Assembly (NCBI GenBank): GCA_011799875.1
Contig: CM022301.1
Span: 16,555,927-16,619,926 of the forward strand
From: Thinopyrum elongatum
Taxonomy: Eukaryota; Streptophyta; Magnoliopsida; Poales; Poaceae
Length of the DNA: 64,000 bases
Direction of reading: 5' to 3'
The notes under the pieces were generated by a model. It worked only from the letters and a program-made list of their open reading frames with translations, was not told where the DNA came from and did not search any database. The translations under genes and the position numbers were made by a program. Positions 46,602-57,770 of this stretch are shown one piece after another (positions within the stretch are counted from its first letter, which is position 1; each line of letters starts with the position of its first letter).

Positions 46602-47195
46602 GGGTTTTGTCATTTATGCCACTAGTTGTGTCTCACTACTCGGTTTTGCCATTAAAAGTTGCAACTGCTCAAAAATGCCATCCTTCCATGAGATGCTTGC
46701 TCGAAAATGCCATCATTCGTGAGATGCTTGCTCAAACATGCCATTAGATATCTCAGAAATGCCATCGTTGCATTAGATGTTTGCTCAAAAATGCCATTAG
46801 ACATCGTTATTGTCAGGTCAAACCCGTTGACCATGTTATATGACAAAATAACCCCTAGACCCACATGTCAGCTCTTTCTATCTCACAATGATAAGTGTGG
46901 GCCCCGCTTGTCAGGAGTAAGCAATCGAATAATTTTAGAGGAAAATAAGAACGCTATTGGCATCATGTGAGACCCACACTTTATTGTAGTGAGATAGAGG
47001 GAGAGCTGACAGGTTTGTCCGCAGGTATTTTTGTCATTATAACACGGCAAACGAGATTTGAGCTCACGGTAATGGTGTCCAATGGCATTTTCAAGCATGC
47101 GCCTAAAAAAAGCGATGGCATTTTTGAGCAGTTGAAATTCTTAGTGGCAAAACTGAGTAGTGGGACATAAGCAGTGGCATAAATGATAAAAACTC
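46602..47195. mobile_element. Mutator-type MITE
   Basis: The left end GGGTTTTGTCATTTATGCC and the inverse of the right end GGCATAAATGATAAAAACTC match over roughly 100 bp, including CAACTGCTCAAAAATGCCAT. The flanking direct repeat AACTTTAAAG (46592-46601 and 47196-47205) is 10 bp. Inside the left half, ATGCTTGCTC(A/G)AAAATGCCAT repeats tandemly in degenerate form. Confidence 0.82.
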
Positions 47196-47599
47196 AACTT
47201 TAAAGCATATGAAACATGGTAAAAACTTGATGTTACGACTATCAAATATCAATATTTGAAACTTGGATATTTTTTTAAGCTGTCAAAATTTATTCAAGAT
47301 CGGTCTTGTTCAAAAGTTTTAGTGGCGACAAACACAAATATGTGAAGGAAACTTAATTTGAACTTTCGAGTAAAAAAATATAGTAGAATGAAATTAGAAG
47401 ATGAAATAAAAAAGGCATAAGAGGTAGGGTGAATGGCACATACACCTACAAAATCTGTCAAGACCATGCATGGATGGACCCCGGCCTATAGTAATCATCA
47501 AATGACTAAGACTTACAAATTTACAGATCTTACAGCTATCGGACGGCCGAACACCACTGAGCAGGTACGTGCTCCTGCGGATTGCCACGTATAGTAGGA

Positions 47600-48030
47600 A
47601 AACCAGAACTGGGAAATTGAGGAATAAAAAGGAGCATGTCGTTGGTGTCTAAAAAGAAGATTGATTGTGTGATGCTCTACCAGCATAATTATGTTGCTTT
47701 TAAGTCGTCTTTTGAGAAAGGAAACCTGGAAAAGCTAGCGCAGACTCCGATGAACTAAGGAGCACAAGCAACCGGAATATTAGGTTTGCTGACAAAAGCA
47801 TAAGCAACAGATGAGGGCACTATCTAAGCATACATAGATTTTTCGTTATCATTGGACGCCACACAAAGCATCTAATAAAGCATACATGCATCTTGCTAGT
47901 TAGTGTCTTGAGCTTGTCACTAGAATGCACCTGGATTAGCGAGGCAGCCCTAGTATCATCATGTCGGTACTGTAAGATCGCATTGTAGAATATCAGTATC
48001 CTAGGACCATACTAGTATTGAAATAGACCA
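47600..48030. repeat. Dispersed duplicate block, copy 1 (partner at 62140-62640)
   Basis: It shares with 62140-62640, in the same order, AATTGAGGAATAAAAAGG-type sequence, GATGCTCTA, GGAATATTAGGTTTG, AAAGCATA.GCAACAG, ACTATCTAAGCATACATA, CATTGGACGC and CAGTATCCTAGGAC. Indels and substitutions are frequent, so this is an old duplication. No ORF is present. Confidence 0.78.
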
Positions 48031-48239
48031 CTTCCTCCAATTCATATCACTGAAGTGGTATAACTTCCGACTCATATTAATTATCGCTGAGTTAGTACAA
48101 CTTTTATACAGTACAAAGTTGCACTAAAATCAACCATACCCCAAACTGACGATTAGGAGTAGTAGAAGGTTAGTTTTCAATTCTATCATTTGTCCTGCTG
48201 TTCATTTTGTGAAAAATCCAAGACATCATGTAAAATCTG

Positions 48240-49874
48240 GAGTTAAATATACTGGAGGTGCCTTAACTTGTCCACCACAGTTAGTTTAGTACCTAAATTT
48301 GCAAAATACACGAAACTGGTGCTAGAACTTGTTCGGTCGTGCAAATACGGTGCCTCCTTCAGTATTCGGGCGTACACCCTGCCATGTGGCATGCCAGCAT
48401 GCCGGTGGCCCATATGTCAGTGACTGAGAGCGAGGAGAGGCTGGGTGAGCCACGCGATTGATTTTTTTTAGAAGAAACCCTGGATTTTAATTTAATCTCG
48501 TAATAAACAGCCCTCAAATTCGAACAACAAAATAAATAACGCCATAGAGGATGAATCCTGGGACCTCACGCACGGGCTTTGCTTAGCCTGTACTAGCTAT
48601 CCGCCAAGCAAATTTCTAAATTGTTGATATTCATGAGCTCGAATTTTATATATAGACTATTGTGTGCCTCTTCGCGCGTTTTTTTTTGTATATGGCGCTC
48701 CTATGAGCCTGCACAAATATCTTTTCAATTTCTTTTCAGGCTCAATTTAATTTTTCCTTTTGGTATTATTTTCCCCATTTGAAAGAAAGAATTGCAAGAA
48801 AAAATTACAATTGCATTATAAATTTTAAACAAGTATCCAAATTTTTTGTATACATTCGAAAAACTGACACCATGTATCTAAAAAAAGTTCAACATGTTTT
48901 TAGAAAATATTCAACGTGTATTAAAATTTATTGTGTAAATTGATTCCTACATTTTGATAAACATGTTTTAATATATTCCTAGTATTTATTATTATTACAC
49001 AAAAAAATAATACACATTGAACAATTTTAAAAAGACAATGTTGCCACTCAAAATATTAAAAAAATACAATGAAGAAACACAATAATTGTGGGTGGTTGTG
49101 GTCACGAAATATGATACATAATATATATTTTTAGTCGCATATGATACATAAATTGAAAGAGTATTTGTTAATACACGGTGAACTATTTAAATCCACATTA
49201 ATTTCAGAAAGATTCCACGTTTACCCCTTTAAGGTGCACAATAATGAAAATAGAATACATACTGAAAATACAAAATAATTGTATATTGATAATTATTGTA
49301 TTTTTATACAGAAAAATTTATGTATCATGAAAACTAAACAGGAAATAAAAAAACACATAGTAGAGAACGCATCAGGAAAATTACAAAGCGATGCGTGAAA
49401 TTTATCTATATATAGCTTACTAGCTTATAGTCATGCACAAAACAAAGTTCAGTCAGGTGGCCAGCTCGTCCAGGCAATTAACCGGGAGGTCCCGGGCTCT
49501 TATCCGCTCCATCCACCGTACTAACTAGAGGTTATAGGTTCAAAACGAATCTCCACGCAGTATTTTTTCAACGGTATTTTTGCTAGCATACACTGTGAGA
49601 GCTTTTCTACGTGATTAAATAAAATAAGAAGGGGGTTTCTATAAAAACAATCCTAGCGCGCGGGACACTCAGCTCCTCCTCGCTCTCAACCATCGACATA
49701 TGGGCCACTGCCACACTGGCACGCCATATGGACAGGGCGTACGCCCGAATACGGAAGGAGGCACCGTATTTGCACGACCAGAGAAGTTACAACATGAATT
49801 TCGTGTATTTTACAAGTTTAGGTCCGAAAGTGACCGCGACTAACAAGTTAAGGCACCCTCAATGTATTTAACTC
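48240..49874. mobile_element. Long-inverted-repeat element, probably Mutator-like, 1.6 kb
   Basis: Left GAGTTAAATATACTGGAGGT and the inverse of the right end are alike for about 200 bp, including GTGCAAATACGGTGCCTCCTTC, GGCGTACACCCTG and ATGGCGTGCCAG-type arms. The flanking 9-mers TAAAATCTG (48231-48239) and TAAAACGTG (49875-49883) match at 7 of 9 positions. The AT-rich centre has no transposase. Position and TSD length favour a non-autonomous Mutator-like element. Confidence 0.72.
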
Positions 49875-50212
49875 TAAAACGTGGTTCGTGATCAACACAC
49901 TGCCACGACTCTTAGTACCAAAATATAGTTGTTGATCTAACGCATGGTATCGTCAACTCAAGTAGAGAGAACTAGAGCAACACATTTCGATGTGATTTCC
50001 TCTACTCACGCTCGTTGTGACCACGTAAAATTGCTCAAAATATGAAATATATTTAGGTGGCAATCTGCGGTGATAGTTTTTAAAAAGCCAAGCCACCGAT
50101 CGATCAGTCGTTGCCCAAGAGCGGCCGAGAAAATTAAGCACGACACGACGGAATAATAGCTGCAGCCACAGGGAGAAAGTTAATTAGCAGGTGGAGGACG
50201 ACGTCTGCCAAG

Positions 50213-50453
50213 TATACCTGGCCTTGGGCAGCCCGGCCCGAAAAAGCCCGACCCGACCTTGCCCACGGGCCAGGCCTGGGCCTAGATTTTGAGCCCAACG
50301 GCCGGGCCGGGCTGGACCAGTCATATTTACAGTTTAAGGAAGAGGCCCGGTGGGCTTTTTGCGTGATGGGCCGGGCTTGGGCCTGGGTTTTTGCGTCGGG
50401 CTTTGGTAGGCCTGACCCAAAGCCCGGCCCGGCCTGGCAGATGCCCAGGTATA
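50213..50453. mobile_element. hAT-type MITE, GC-rich
   Basis: Ends TATACCTGG...CCCAGGTATA, with inner inverted CCCGGCCCG / CGGGCCGGG arms. The flanking 8-mers CTGCCAAG (50205-50212) and CTACCAAG (50454-50461) differ at one base. The 8-bp duplication fits hAT. Confidence 0.72.
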
Positions 50454-50469
50454 CTACCAAGGAAGGAGA

Positions 50470-51300
50470 TCACAAACACTGGTGACGATGAGTACTCTTT
50501 CACATGACAACAGTCACATCAGTCAGACGGTGACCCCTTCTTTTTCTTTTTTCCAGGTAAGACGGTGACCCTTTCTCGATTAAGTGGCTTCAACGTGAAC
50601 CACCCGTTCCGTTCCGTTCCGTCCTGATAAAGTACTGGAACCGCCGCAGATTCGGAATGGAAAAATCTGTCAGTGTGCACACACGCTAGCGTGCCTGTAC
50701 TGGCCAGGGAATCAGTCAAATAAGTTAATTGCCAGTATTTTCTAGTAAAATAAGACAGAGAAGTTGACAGATTTAGGCAGAAACTTAACTAGCTGAATAT
50801 TAAATTAAATATACACACAAGTAGGAGATTGTCTCATGCTTGTAGTATGTGTCTTTCACAAAAAAAAAATATGTGTGACATTTCTACTGTCATATATGTA
50901 GCAGTTAGGTCGCTCGTGGAACACAACCATCGACAACAACGTCCTCTTTAGCTCTTTCTTCCCCCAAACCCTATATGGCGCCTTAAGCGCCGGTTACAGT
51001 TCATTCCGCATACCACCGCACACCTTTCTTTTTTGATGCTAGGACCATTTCGTCCTTTCTTTTTCCATTTTGCATAGTACGCGCACGTCCTATACGCTAG
51101 TTCAAACGCGTACGTCATGATTTTGCAAACCTTCTAGGAGTTCCCACCGGTTTATTTAGGGCACTTTTTCCAGCTCGAGTTTTTTTCTTTCAGTTTTTTG
51201 TAAATTCCCTATTTGGCGCGGAGCTTCTAGAACCCACCCCTGTTACATACGCTTGTTCCGGCCAACCTAGATCCTTTTAGGTTTTTGGGAAGATTCTATA
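50470..51300. other. Intergenic, no feature recognised
   Basis: No long ORF or element end was seen. Contains a GTTCCGTTCCGTTCCG microsatellite near 50605-50622. Confidence 0.4.
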
Positions 51301-51508
51301 ACCTTTCCAAACCAGTTTTTTTTCATCGATTATTTTTGCTTTCTTTCATTTTCTTTGTTCCTTTATTTTTTCTTTTTTTGATTTTCATTTTTTTCACAAT
51401 AGTTTTCCTTAATTTTGAATTTTTATTTACCCTTATATTTTGTGAAAATCTATGAAATTTGTGAACATTTTTTAGAAAACATGAATCTTTTTTGAAATCA
51501 TGATCTTT

Positions 51509-51700
51509 TTGGCTTGTACATTCATAATAATACCATGAGTGGTTTTGACCGTCCACAAGACATTTTTTCGGATACTGCTATACCATTACAACCTATCTTT
51601 GCTCAATGGGTACAAAATATCCATGCTACTGCGCCTGGCGTAACAGCTCCTGGTGCAACAACAAGTGCTAGCTTAACGTTGGGAGTCGGATTCACGAGCA
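51509..51700 (+). pseudogene. psaA: Nuclear insertion of plastid DNA: psaA fragment
   Basis: The frame reads [16 protein letters not shown], then [17 protein letters not shown], then [18 protein letters not shown]. This is the central to C-terminal part of the photosystem I P700 apoprotein A1, which I recognise directly. In plastids psaA binds chlorophyll and P700 in the thylakoid. Here only about 60 codons are present, without start or stop context, and several conserved residues differ (for example [10 protein letters not shown]). Flanking sequence on both sides is AT-rich nuclear repeat DNA. It is a non-functional NUPT. Confidence 0.9.
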
Positions 51701-51719
51701 TTTTGTTTTAATATAGAAC

Positions 51720-52440
51720 ATTTTTTAAATCCACAAACATTTTTTAAAATCATGAACATTTTGCGAATTCGTTAATATCTCTAGATATTGATAAGATTTT
51801 TTTGGGGACTCATGAACAACTTTTGAAATGACAAACATTTTTAAATTCCTTTCAAATGCATGATTTTTTTTCTAATTTGGGAACTTTTTTTCAACTTTCA
51901 TGAACTTTTTTCCCAATTCATGCACTTTTCTAGAATTCATGAACTTTTTTCAAATTCATGAACATTTTTCAATTTAGTTAACTTTTTCATTCTCGCAAAC
52001 TTTTGTCGATTTGTACAAATGTTTTCAAATTCGTGAACTTTTCTCAAATTCGAGAACTTGTTCCATTTTGTATGAACCTAGACATTTTTTAATTCTCAAA
52101 CATTTGATAATTTCTCCATTTTGTGTTTTGAAATCTGCATGTTTTTTATTTTGACGAACATTGTTTGATATGCATGAACATTTTTCAATTTATGAATATT
52201 TTTTAATCAATGAATATTTTTTTAATCAATTTTTTTTAAATCATAAGAAAATTGTATTTCAGAATCATGAACATATTTTACAAAATGACGAACATTTTTT
52301 GAAAACTGTTAATATTTTATGTTCCCCTGATTTTTTTGAAAATCCTAGACATTTTTTAATTCTCAAACATTTGATAATTTCTCCATTTTGTGTTTTGAAA
52401 TCTGCATGTTTTTTAAATCCTGACTTATTTGAAAGAAGGT
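51720..52440. repeat. Degenerate GAACATTTTT-rich repeat region
   Basis: Phrases such as CATGAACTTTTTTC, AATTCATGAACATTTTTC and AATTCGTGAACTTTTCTC recur every 20-30 bp. A 68-bp segment at about 52081-52150 (starting GACATTTTTTAATTCTC) is repeated almost exactly at about 52346-52413. This style of sequence is common between Triticeae genes. Any small frame is chance. Confidence 0.7.
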
Positions 52441-52749
52441 AATACTTAAAAGAAAAAGCAAAAAGCAAACAAAAAACGAGATACAAAAATGTGGGGGATA
52501 GTCCAAAAGGGCAAGCGGGGGGTAGTGGTGGGTGAACGTTGGCTGGTTTCCAGCGTGTGATGCGCCAAATAGGAGTTCCCACGTCTGAGCATGAAAAAAA
52601 GAACATGTGAGTTGGAGACAACTGTGTCGTGGAGACATAGCTTGATTCAATACACCATGGCTAGGTGTGTTTGCGTACTGGTTGACCGGCTTCTATTAGA
52701 GCATCTGATTGCAATCTCAGAACCGTCAGCAAGGAATTGACTAATTTGT

Positions 52750-53560
52750 ATGATGGAGACTCTACCGCATGAGGAACTTACAAGGATAACAATAACTTTG
52801 TGGGCAATTTGGACGAGGAGGAGGAAGCTCATTCATGAGGATATTCATCAAAGTCCACTGTCCACTCATCTTTTTATCACAAGCTTTATTACGGAGCTCA
52901 TTGAAGTGAATAACCCATCACCATCACATGTGGCCGCAACACCTAGGGAACGGAGTCGCAGATGGCTGGCATCATCGATGGGACGAGTTTAAATAAATGT
53001 ATATGCCGATGTCTCTTTGGACCATAATACATGACCTGCAGCAGCGATCTGGCGTGACAGTGACGGCACATATTTGGGATCGTCAATTTTGGCTATTCAT
53101 GGTTTGAGGCTTCCACGCTGGAGGCATTCGCTTGCAGAGAAACACTATCCTTGGTAGAAGATCTTGGTATGCAACATCTTCATATAGCATCAAACTACAA
53201 GGAAGTGCTGAATCATATTCATGAAGGCATTACGTCAAGAGAAACACCGTCAGCGTAATACACTTTGCCCACAACACATACTTCTATTGCATTCAATAGT
53301 CGCACGATATCAGTCTGACGATGCCCACTTCATCATGCACCACATGGATGAGTACACAGGACACTACACAAGCTTCAAAGAAAGGAGGGCATCACTAATT
53401 GGGGTATAAGACTTGAGGTAATCGCACCCGATGATTGTAGATTCGATTTGACATGAATCCAACACACCCTTGCCAAGATCATCAACAATGATGTTGTCGA
53501 CGAGCCCGTGATCTCCTACAGTAGCACAGAAACTGAAGAGGAGCAATGGTATCGGCAAAA
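52750..53560 (+). pseudogene. RNase H-like (RVT_3 type) pseudogene, non-LTR retroelement remnant
   Basis: The frame begins METLPHEELTRITITLWAIW and TRRRKLIHEDIHQSP, then PRERSRRWLASSMGRV. After a TAA (52990-52992) it continues INVYADVSLDHNT, a TGA, and WRDSDGTYLGSSILAIHGL. The later part has FKERRASLIGV, resembling the EGRASN motif near the end of plant RNase H-like domains. The expected Asp of INVDA is Tyr here, and several stops follow, so it is dead. Plants have many such proteins from LINE-like elements or the putative non-LTR reverse-transcriptase family. No upstream reverse transcriptase is present. Confidence 0.65.
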
Positions 53561-53809
53561 CGGGACATGTTGATGACATCCCCGAGCTAATCCCCGCCTA
53601 CATGCGAGAAGATCGCCCTCCTTCATCCTAGCAGAAACCGTGAAGTGAACGACTCACAGTGGAGTCATAGTGTTGTGTATAACAAAACTGGTCGTTTTTA
53701 AAACATTGTTCCAAATTTGACTGTCTAGAGTTATCGTACCTTTTATGTAGTAGCTACTTCAGTTTTTAAGATGCATGCTGAAAGTGACCTGGTATGTTTA
53801 ATCTTAGTA

Positions 53810-54170
53810 CTTATTTGAGGTATCCAAACATGAAAATTCTCGCATGACAGAAAATGAACATTCGGTCATAAATGCTACCATGATAGCAACAATAAACAAA
53901 AAATACTTCCATGACGGCAAAGACGAACCACAAGGTCAAGAAAATTGCGTGGCGGCAAAATGAGCCCTTTGGCACAAAAATGCTGCCATTGCAGCAAAAA
54001 TGAACACAAAATGCTGCCATGGTAGCATTTCTGAGCCAAAGTGTTCATTTTTTCGGCCATGATAGAAAAATGAGACCTTTGGCTCGTAATTGCTTTCATG
54101 CCAGCAAAAATAAACACAAATTGCTGCCATGGTAGCTAAAATGAACACATAATGTGGCGAGTAGCCTAAA
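53810..54170. repeat. Degenerate short tandem repeat (GCTGCCATGGTAGCAAAAATGAACAC type)
   Basis: A unit of about 25-50 bp containing TGC(T/C)ACCATG or CTGCCAT(G/T)G.AGC, AAAATGA and ACACAAA recurs through the region in slowly diverging form. It contains no gene. Confidence 0.6.
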
Positions 54171-54599
54171 AAAATTCTGCCATGGCTTGGTTCGGTATGT
54201 GCTAATGTTGCTATGTGTTGTCATGTGCTATGTTTGGTATCTAAGTTGATAGAGAAGACTTTTTTTTATGTATGTTGCTATATGTTTGATATGATCTTTG
54301 CTGATATTTGTTCTCTTAATTACGATGTGTCACATGTTCGTTCACCGCAACTTCAATAGTTCCGCCTCCTACCCGCCGCCCACGACCGAGCCGCCACCCT
54401 TAAGCCAGACAACATGTTTTACAAATTCGGCATGTGAAATGCATACATGTAATAGAACGATGTCAATTTGTTATGTACGTTTGCAATTTGGATATTTCAA
54501 TTCATGTAAAATGAGATACATTAAATTATCTATTAATACATAGTTTTTATATTGATATATGAATCAAATGTGCAAACACTGTCACGGCAGCAAAAAACA

Positions 54600-54821
54600 C
54601 CATAGTGGCCATTTTTTTTGGACCTGAGTATAGTACCAGTGGCGTGTTGAAAAGTAAGCACACCACCAATTTTCTAAGATACTAGTGGCGTGTCTTCACT
54701 TATGCGCGACACTTGTATTCTTTACTACCTGTGGGGTGCCATCTACTTGCACGTCACTAGTATGTGTCTTATTAGTGGTGTGCGGCCAACACACCGCTAG
54801 TAAGGGGTTCCTGTACTAGTG
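54600..54821. mobile_element. CACTA fragment with right terminus
   Basis: Ends CCTGTACTAGTG at 54821, the inverse of a CACTAGTACAGG terminus. Several inward ACTAGTGGCGTG / GGTGTGCGGCC motifs resemble a subterminal array. No left terminus was found, so it is truncated. Confidence 0.65.
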
Positions 54822-55146
54822 TACAATATTAATGAAAATAACTTCGGGCGCTTCTTGAATGTGTGGTGGCTATGACGCATCCTCCTCCACAACAGTAGAG
54901 GTCATGTCTATGGAGTTGATCTTCTGTGATCGTGCCTAGTGTTGGCAAACTACTTGTGAACTTCCTGTTTTGTTTATGAACTTTTCTTATGTGACTTGTA
55001 TGATGCTTGTGTACTTTCTATGTTGCTACGGAGATTGTTATGTGTCTTGTTGTTATGAACTATATGTTATCCTTGTGATAATTGACTTGTTGCTAGCTTG
55101 TATGGAATACATTTGATGTATACTATATGGTGCTTGCTGGGCTATG
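54822..55146. other. Intergenic, nothing recognised
   Basis: T/G-rich sequence without an ORF or element end. Confidence 0.35.
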
Positions 55147-55147
<1 letters not shown>

Positions 55148-55202
<55 letters not shown>

Positions 55203-55226
55203 TGTGTGTACATACATACATACATG
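55148..55226. repeat. Compound microsatellite (TC)n(TG)n(TACA)n
   Basis: About 18 TC units are followed by about 11 TG units and then TACATACATACATACATG. The run is uninterrupted and likely polymorphic between lines. Confidence 0.95.
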
Positions 55227-55264
55227 ATTTGAATTGCAGGGCTATTTCAATATGCAAACAAAAA

Positions 55265-55842
55265 CACTATTTGCCTAGTTTAACACTCAGCAAAGGCCAA
55301 TTTTGCTGAGCGCCTCACAGATACAACTCGGCAAAGGTACCACGTGGCACACGCTGGTAACTCCTGCTAGCCTTTGCTAAGTTCCTACATGCCACGCTCA
55401 GCAAAAAGCGCCACATTGGTGATTTCCGGCGGATAGGTTTGCCGAGTCCCTTGGCCAAACTCGGCAAAGAGTGTCATGTGGCGACTGCTAGTGACTCTTG
55501 AAATTCTGCATTTTAAAAAAGATAGTAAGAAATTTTTGACGAGTTTCCGTTAGGGGGCACTCGGCAAAGGGAGCCTCCCTGTCTGTTTTGTGTGGGGCCA
55601 CTTGGTCAGGTCTTTGTCGAGTTTTTTATCCAGCACTCGGGAAAGATCAGACTTTGCCGAGTTTCATGTCGTCGCCGAGTTACTTTTTTCCTGCACCGGG
55701 AAAACAGTTTTCATTGCCGAGTTTGGTAGAGTTGCCAAGTTTTTCTGTCTCGCACTTGGCAAACTGTTCTCGCTGATGAGCTCCCCATAAAAAGTACTCG
55801 GCAAATGTCCGGCACCAGGCAAAGTTACCGATTCCAGTAGTG
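55265..55842. mobile_element. CACTA fragment with TTTGCCGAGT subterminal repeats
   Basis: Many CTCGGCAAAG / CTTTGCCGAG motifs occur in both orientations, typical of a widespread grass CACTA group. The right end reads CCGATTCCAGTAGTG, the inverse of a CACTACTGGAATCGG terminus, at 55842. The left end may lie near CACTATTTGCC (about 55268) but does not match well, so the copy may be truncated. No transposase is present. Confidence 0.7.
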
Positions 55843-56044
55843 TGCACTCAAAAAGAAAATATGCTACTTGCACTTTGACAAGAAAAACTAGAGAGGAACA
55901 AAACATTATTTCTCTTTCCGAGTTGGTTGGAGTCGCTACCAGAATATATACACTACATAGGAAAAGAATTCTATGAGATCAGGTCTCACGGGCTAGCAGG
56001 TGAGACCCGGTCTTATATAATTTTTTTCCCACTACATACGTAAG

Positions 56045-56300
56045 TGGTCCTGGATTCTCTAATCACCAAGCAATGGCATCCAATTCTTCTAACTGATCGG
56101 TGGGAGTCGAGTCACTTCCAGAATATATACACTATATACCTAAGTGGTGCTGGATTCTCTAATCACCAAGCAACGGCATCCAATTCTTCTAACTGATCGG
56201 TGGGAGTCGAGTCACTTCCAGAATATATACACTATATACCTAAGTGGTGCTGGATTCTCTAATCACCAAGCAACGGCATCCAATACTTCTAATTGATTGG
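56045..56300 (+). repeat. Promoter-proximal tandem repeat, about 110-bp unit, 2.3 copies
   Basis: The unit contains GTGGTGCTGGATTCTCTAATC, CACCAAGCAACGGCATCC, AATTCTTCTAACTGATCGG and TGGGAGTCGAGTCACTTCC, followed by AGAATATATACACTATATAC. Copies begin near 56049, 56139 and 56248, with very few differences. The array ends about 65 bp before the TATA box of the first MGNC gene. Confidence 0.88.
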
Positions 56301-56360
56301 CGATCGCATTAGTGTTACTATTGTTCATGATTGGCGTGTGTGGACTGGGTACCGATAGAA

Positions 56361-56374
56361 CCTGTATAAATGAT
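56361..56374 (+). promoter_or_regulatory. TATA box of the first MGNC gene
   Basis: CCTGTATAAATGAT, with TATAAAT 133 bp before the ATG. The same 14 bases precede the second gene. Confidence 0.7.
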
Positions 56375-56497
56375 CATGCCTCCCAGGCTCCTAAACAGCA
56401 TACATATATAACATCAAGTTAGCCACAAAAGCCTAGAGTTACACACACATCAAATTAGGAGGCACCAGAACACTTGTGAAGGGAAGTGTCATAGCCG

Positions 56498-56707
56498 ATG
56501 GGAAACTGCCTCCCAGCAGCATGCTGCTGCTGCTGCTGCCCGTGCATCCAGAAATGCCCAGAGGCAAAAATGGCATGCGGATGCTGCCCGAATATACACT
56601 ACACGCCATGCCCAGAGAACATTAACATCAACTGCAATCCCCAGGTCCCAAAGTGCCCGCTGTGCTGTGGTGGAGGAGGCGGCGATGGGAAGGAACAGAA
56701 GCCTTGA
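56498..56707 (+). CDS. Small cysteine-rich MGNC protein 1 (69 aa), function unknown
   Basis: A complete single-exon frame runs from ATG 56498 to TGA 56705-56707. It begins MGNCLPAACCCCCC, and 17 of 69 residues are Cys, with a run of six at 9-14. Later CC/CxC motifs (CGCCPN, CPLCC), HYTPCPENININC and a Gly-rich tail GGGGGDGKEQKP follow. Gly2 plus Cys4 suits N-myristoylation and palmitoylation, so attachment to the cytoplasmic face of a membrane is plausible. The Cys clusters could bind metal. I recognise no named family. It is not a standard plant metallothionein arrangement, although a metallothionein-like role is possible. The six-Cys run is encoded by a pure TGC repeat. The paralogue lies 4.4 kb downstream in the same orientation. 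Confidence 0.72.
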   Translation: MGNCLPAACCCCCCPCIQKCPEAKMACGCCPNIHYTPCPENININCNPQVPKCPLCCGGGGGDGKEQKP

Positions 56708-57310
56708 AAGAGGGCTACAAGACGCCTGGGAAAAATGTAGCGTCCATCTTCTTCCTGCGCAATCGGACTCCGAACTGACGTCGTACATCTACCCATATGC
56801 AATCATGCATGCATGTCTAGGGTAGTCTTTCCATGCATATGCTGTGAAGTGGTTAACTGTTTGGGTCTTGTTGGAGCCGGCCTGCTTTTGTTCATTAGAA
56901 GTGATGAATGTCTGTGCATGTATACTTCTCGAAAAACAGAAGTACAGTTGTTGTTACCTGCAATCCTTCATTGAACGTACTAGCAAATCGACTTCGTAGT
57001 TCTTTATGTAGCTGTTGAAATATAAAAGAAAAGAAATATAATTGTCATGTGTGACTTGCAATGGGAGCCATACCCAGACAAACTAACTTTAACAAAAAAA
57101 ATATAGTGAGTGCGTACACATGAGTTTTGTGTTTGAAAAATTGTAAGATTATACATAATATATTTACATAAAAATTAAGAATTTGAGATGACGACAAAAC
57201 TATCTTATTCTCTAACAAAGATTGTGCAGTCTGACTTGAGGAGGATCAAATGTTACAATTCTTGGTACTTCAAATGCAACTTTTCACCATCTGTTGCAAT
57301 ATGTTGTATA
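56708..57310 (+). other. 3' flank of MGNC gene 1
   Basis: Probably transcript 3' end then AT-rich intergenic DNA. An AT-rich ATATAAAAGAAAAG stretch near 57020 may serve as a polyadenylation region. No other gene is seen. Confidence 0.35.
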
Positions 57311-57770
57311 AACCAGTGTTCACTCTGGTTGGACAAGGATGTTCACTCGGGGTAGGCAATCCGACTGACTCTACAGTCGGATGGAGTTTGGTACTCGGGC
57401 ATGGGTAGCACGTCTAGTGACCAACCCGACTGAATGTGTTCACTCGGTTGGGTAGGGGCATGCCGACTGGTAGCTCAGTCGGACGCCGGATGCAAGTTCC
57501 ACTCGGGTGTGAGGAGCACATGATCCGGGTCCCATTAGTCTAGATGTAGATATTTTGGGTTGCTGCGTAGCACCCTCGATCTTATTTGTATTTTGTCTAT
57601 AAAAGGAGATGAATAGAAAGAGAAAAGTGAGACAGTCTCGCGACACCCAAATATCTTTTTCATGTGTGTGTGTACTGGTCCTCCGACTGTTCATCATCTC
57701 CCTCCCCATCTCAGATCCAGCTGCAGATAGAGGCCGGCCATGCCGGTGATTTGCTCGGAAGGCAGTCGTA
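57311..57770. other. Possible LTR or promoter remnant
   Basis: Repeated GTTCACTCGG and CCGACTG phrases (57320-57500) lead to TCTATAAAAGGAGATG (57597-57612), which looks like a strong TATA box followed by a purine-rich leader. LTRs often have this form, but neither ends nor a partner copy are present in the window. Confidence 0.35.

Noticed and set aside
55190..55842. Intact non-autonomous CACTA between CACTATTTGCC and CCAGTAGTG
   Set aside because: The left candidate end does not match the right terminal repeat, and no 3-bp duplication fits.
57311..57770. Solo LTR
   Set aside because: A TATA-like box is present, but TG/CA ends with a 5-bp duplication could not be found; kept only as a possible remnant.
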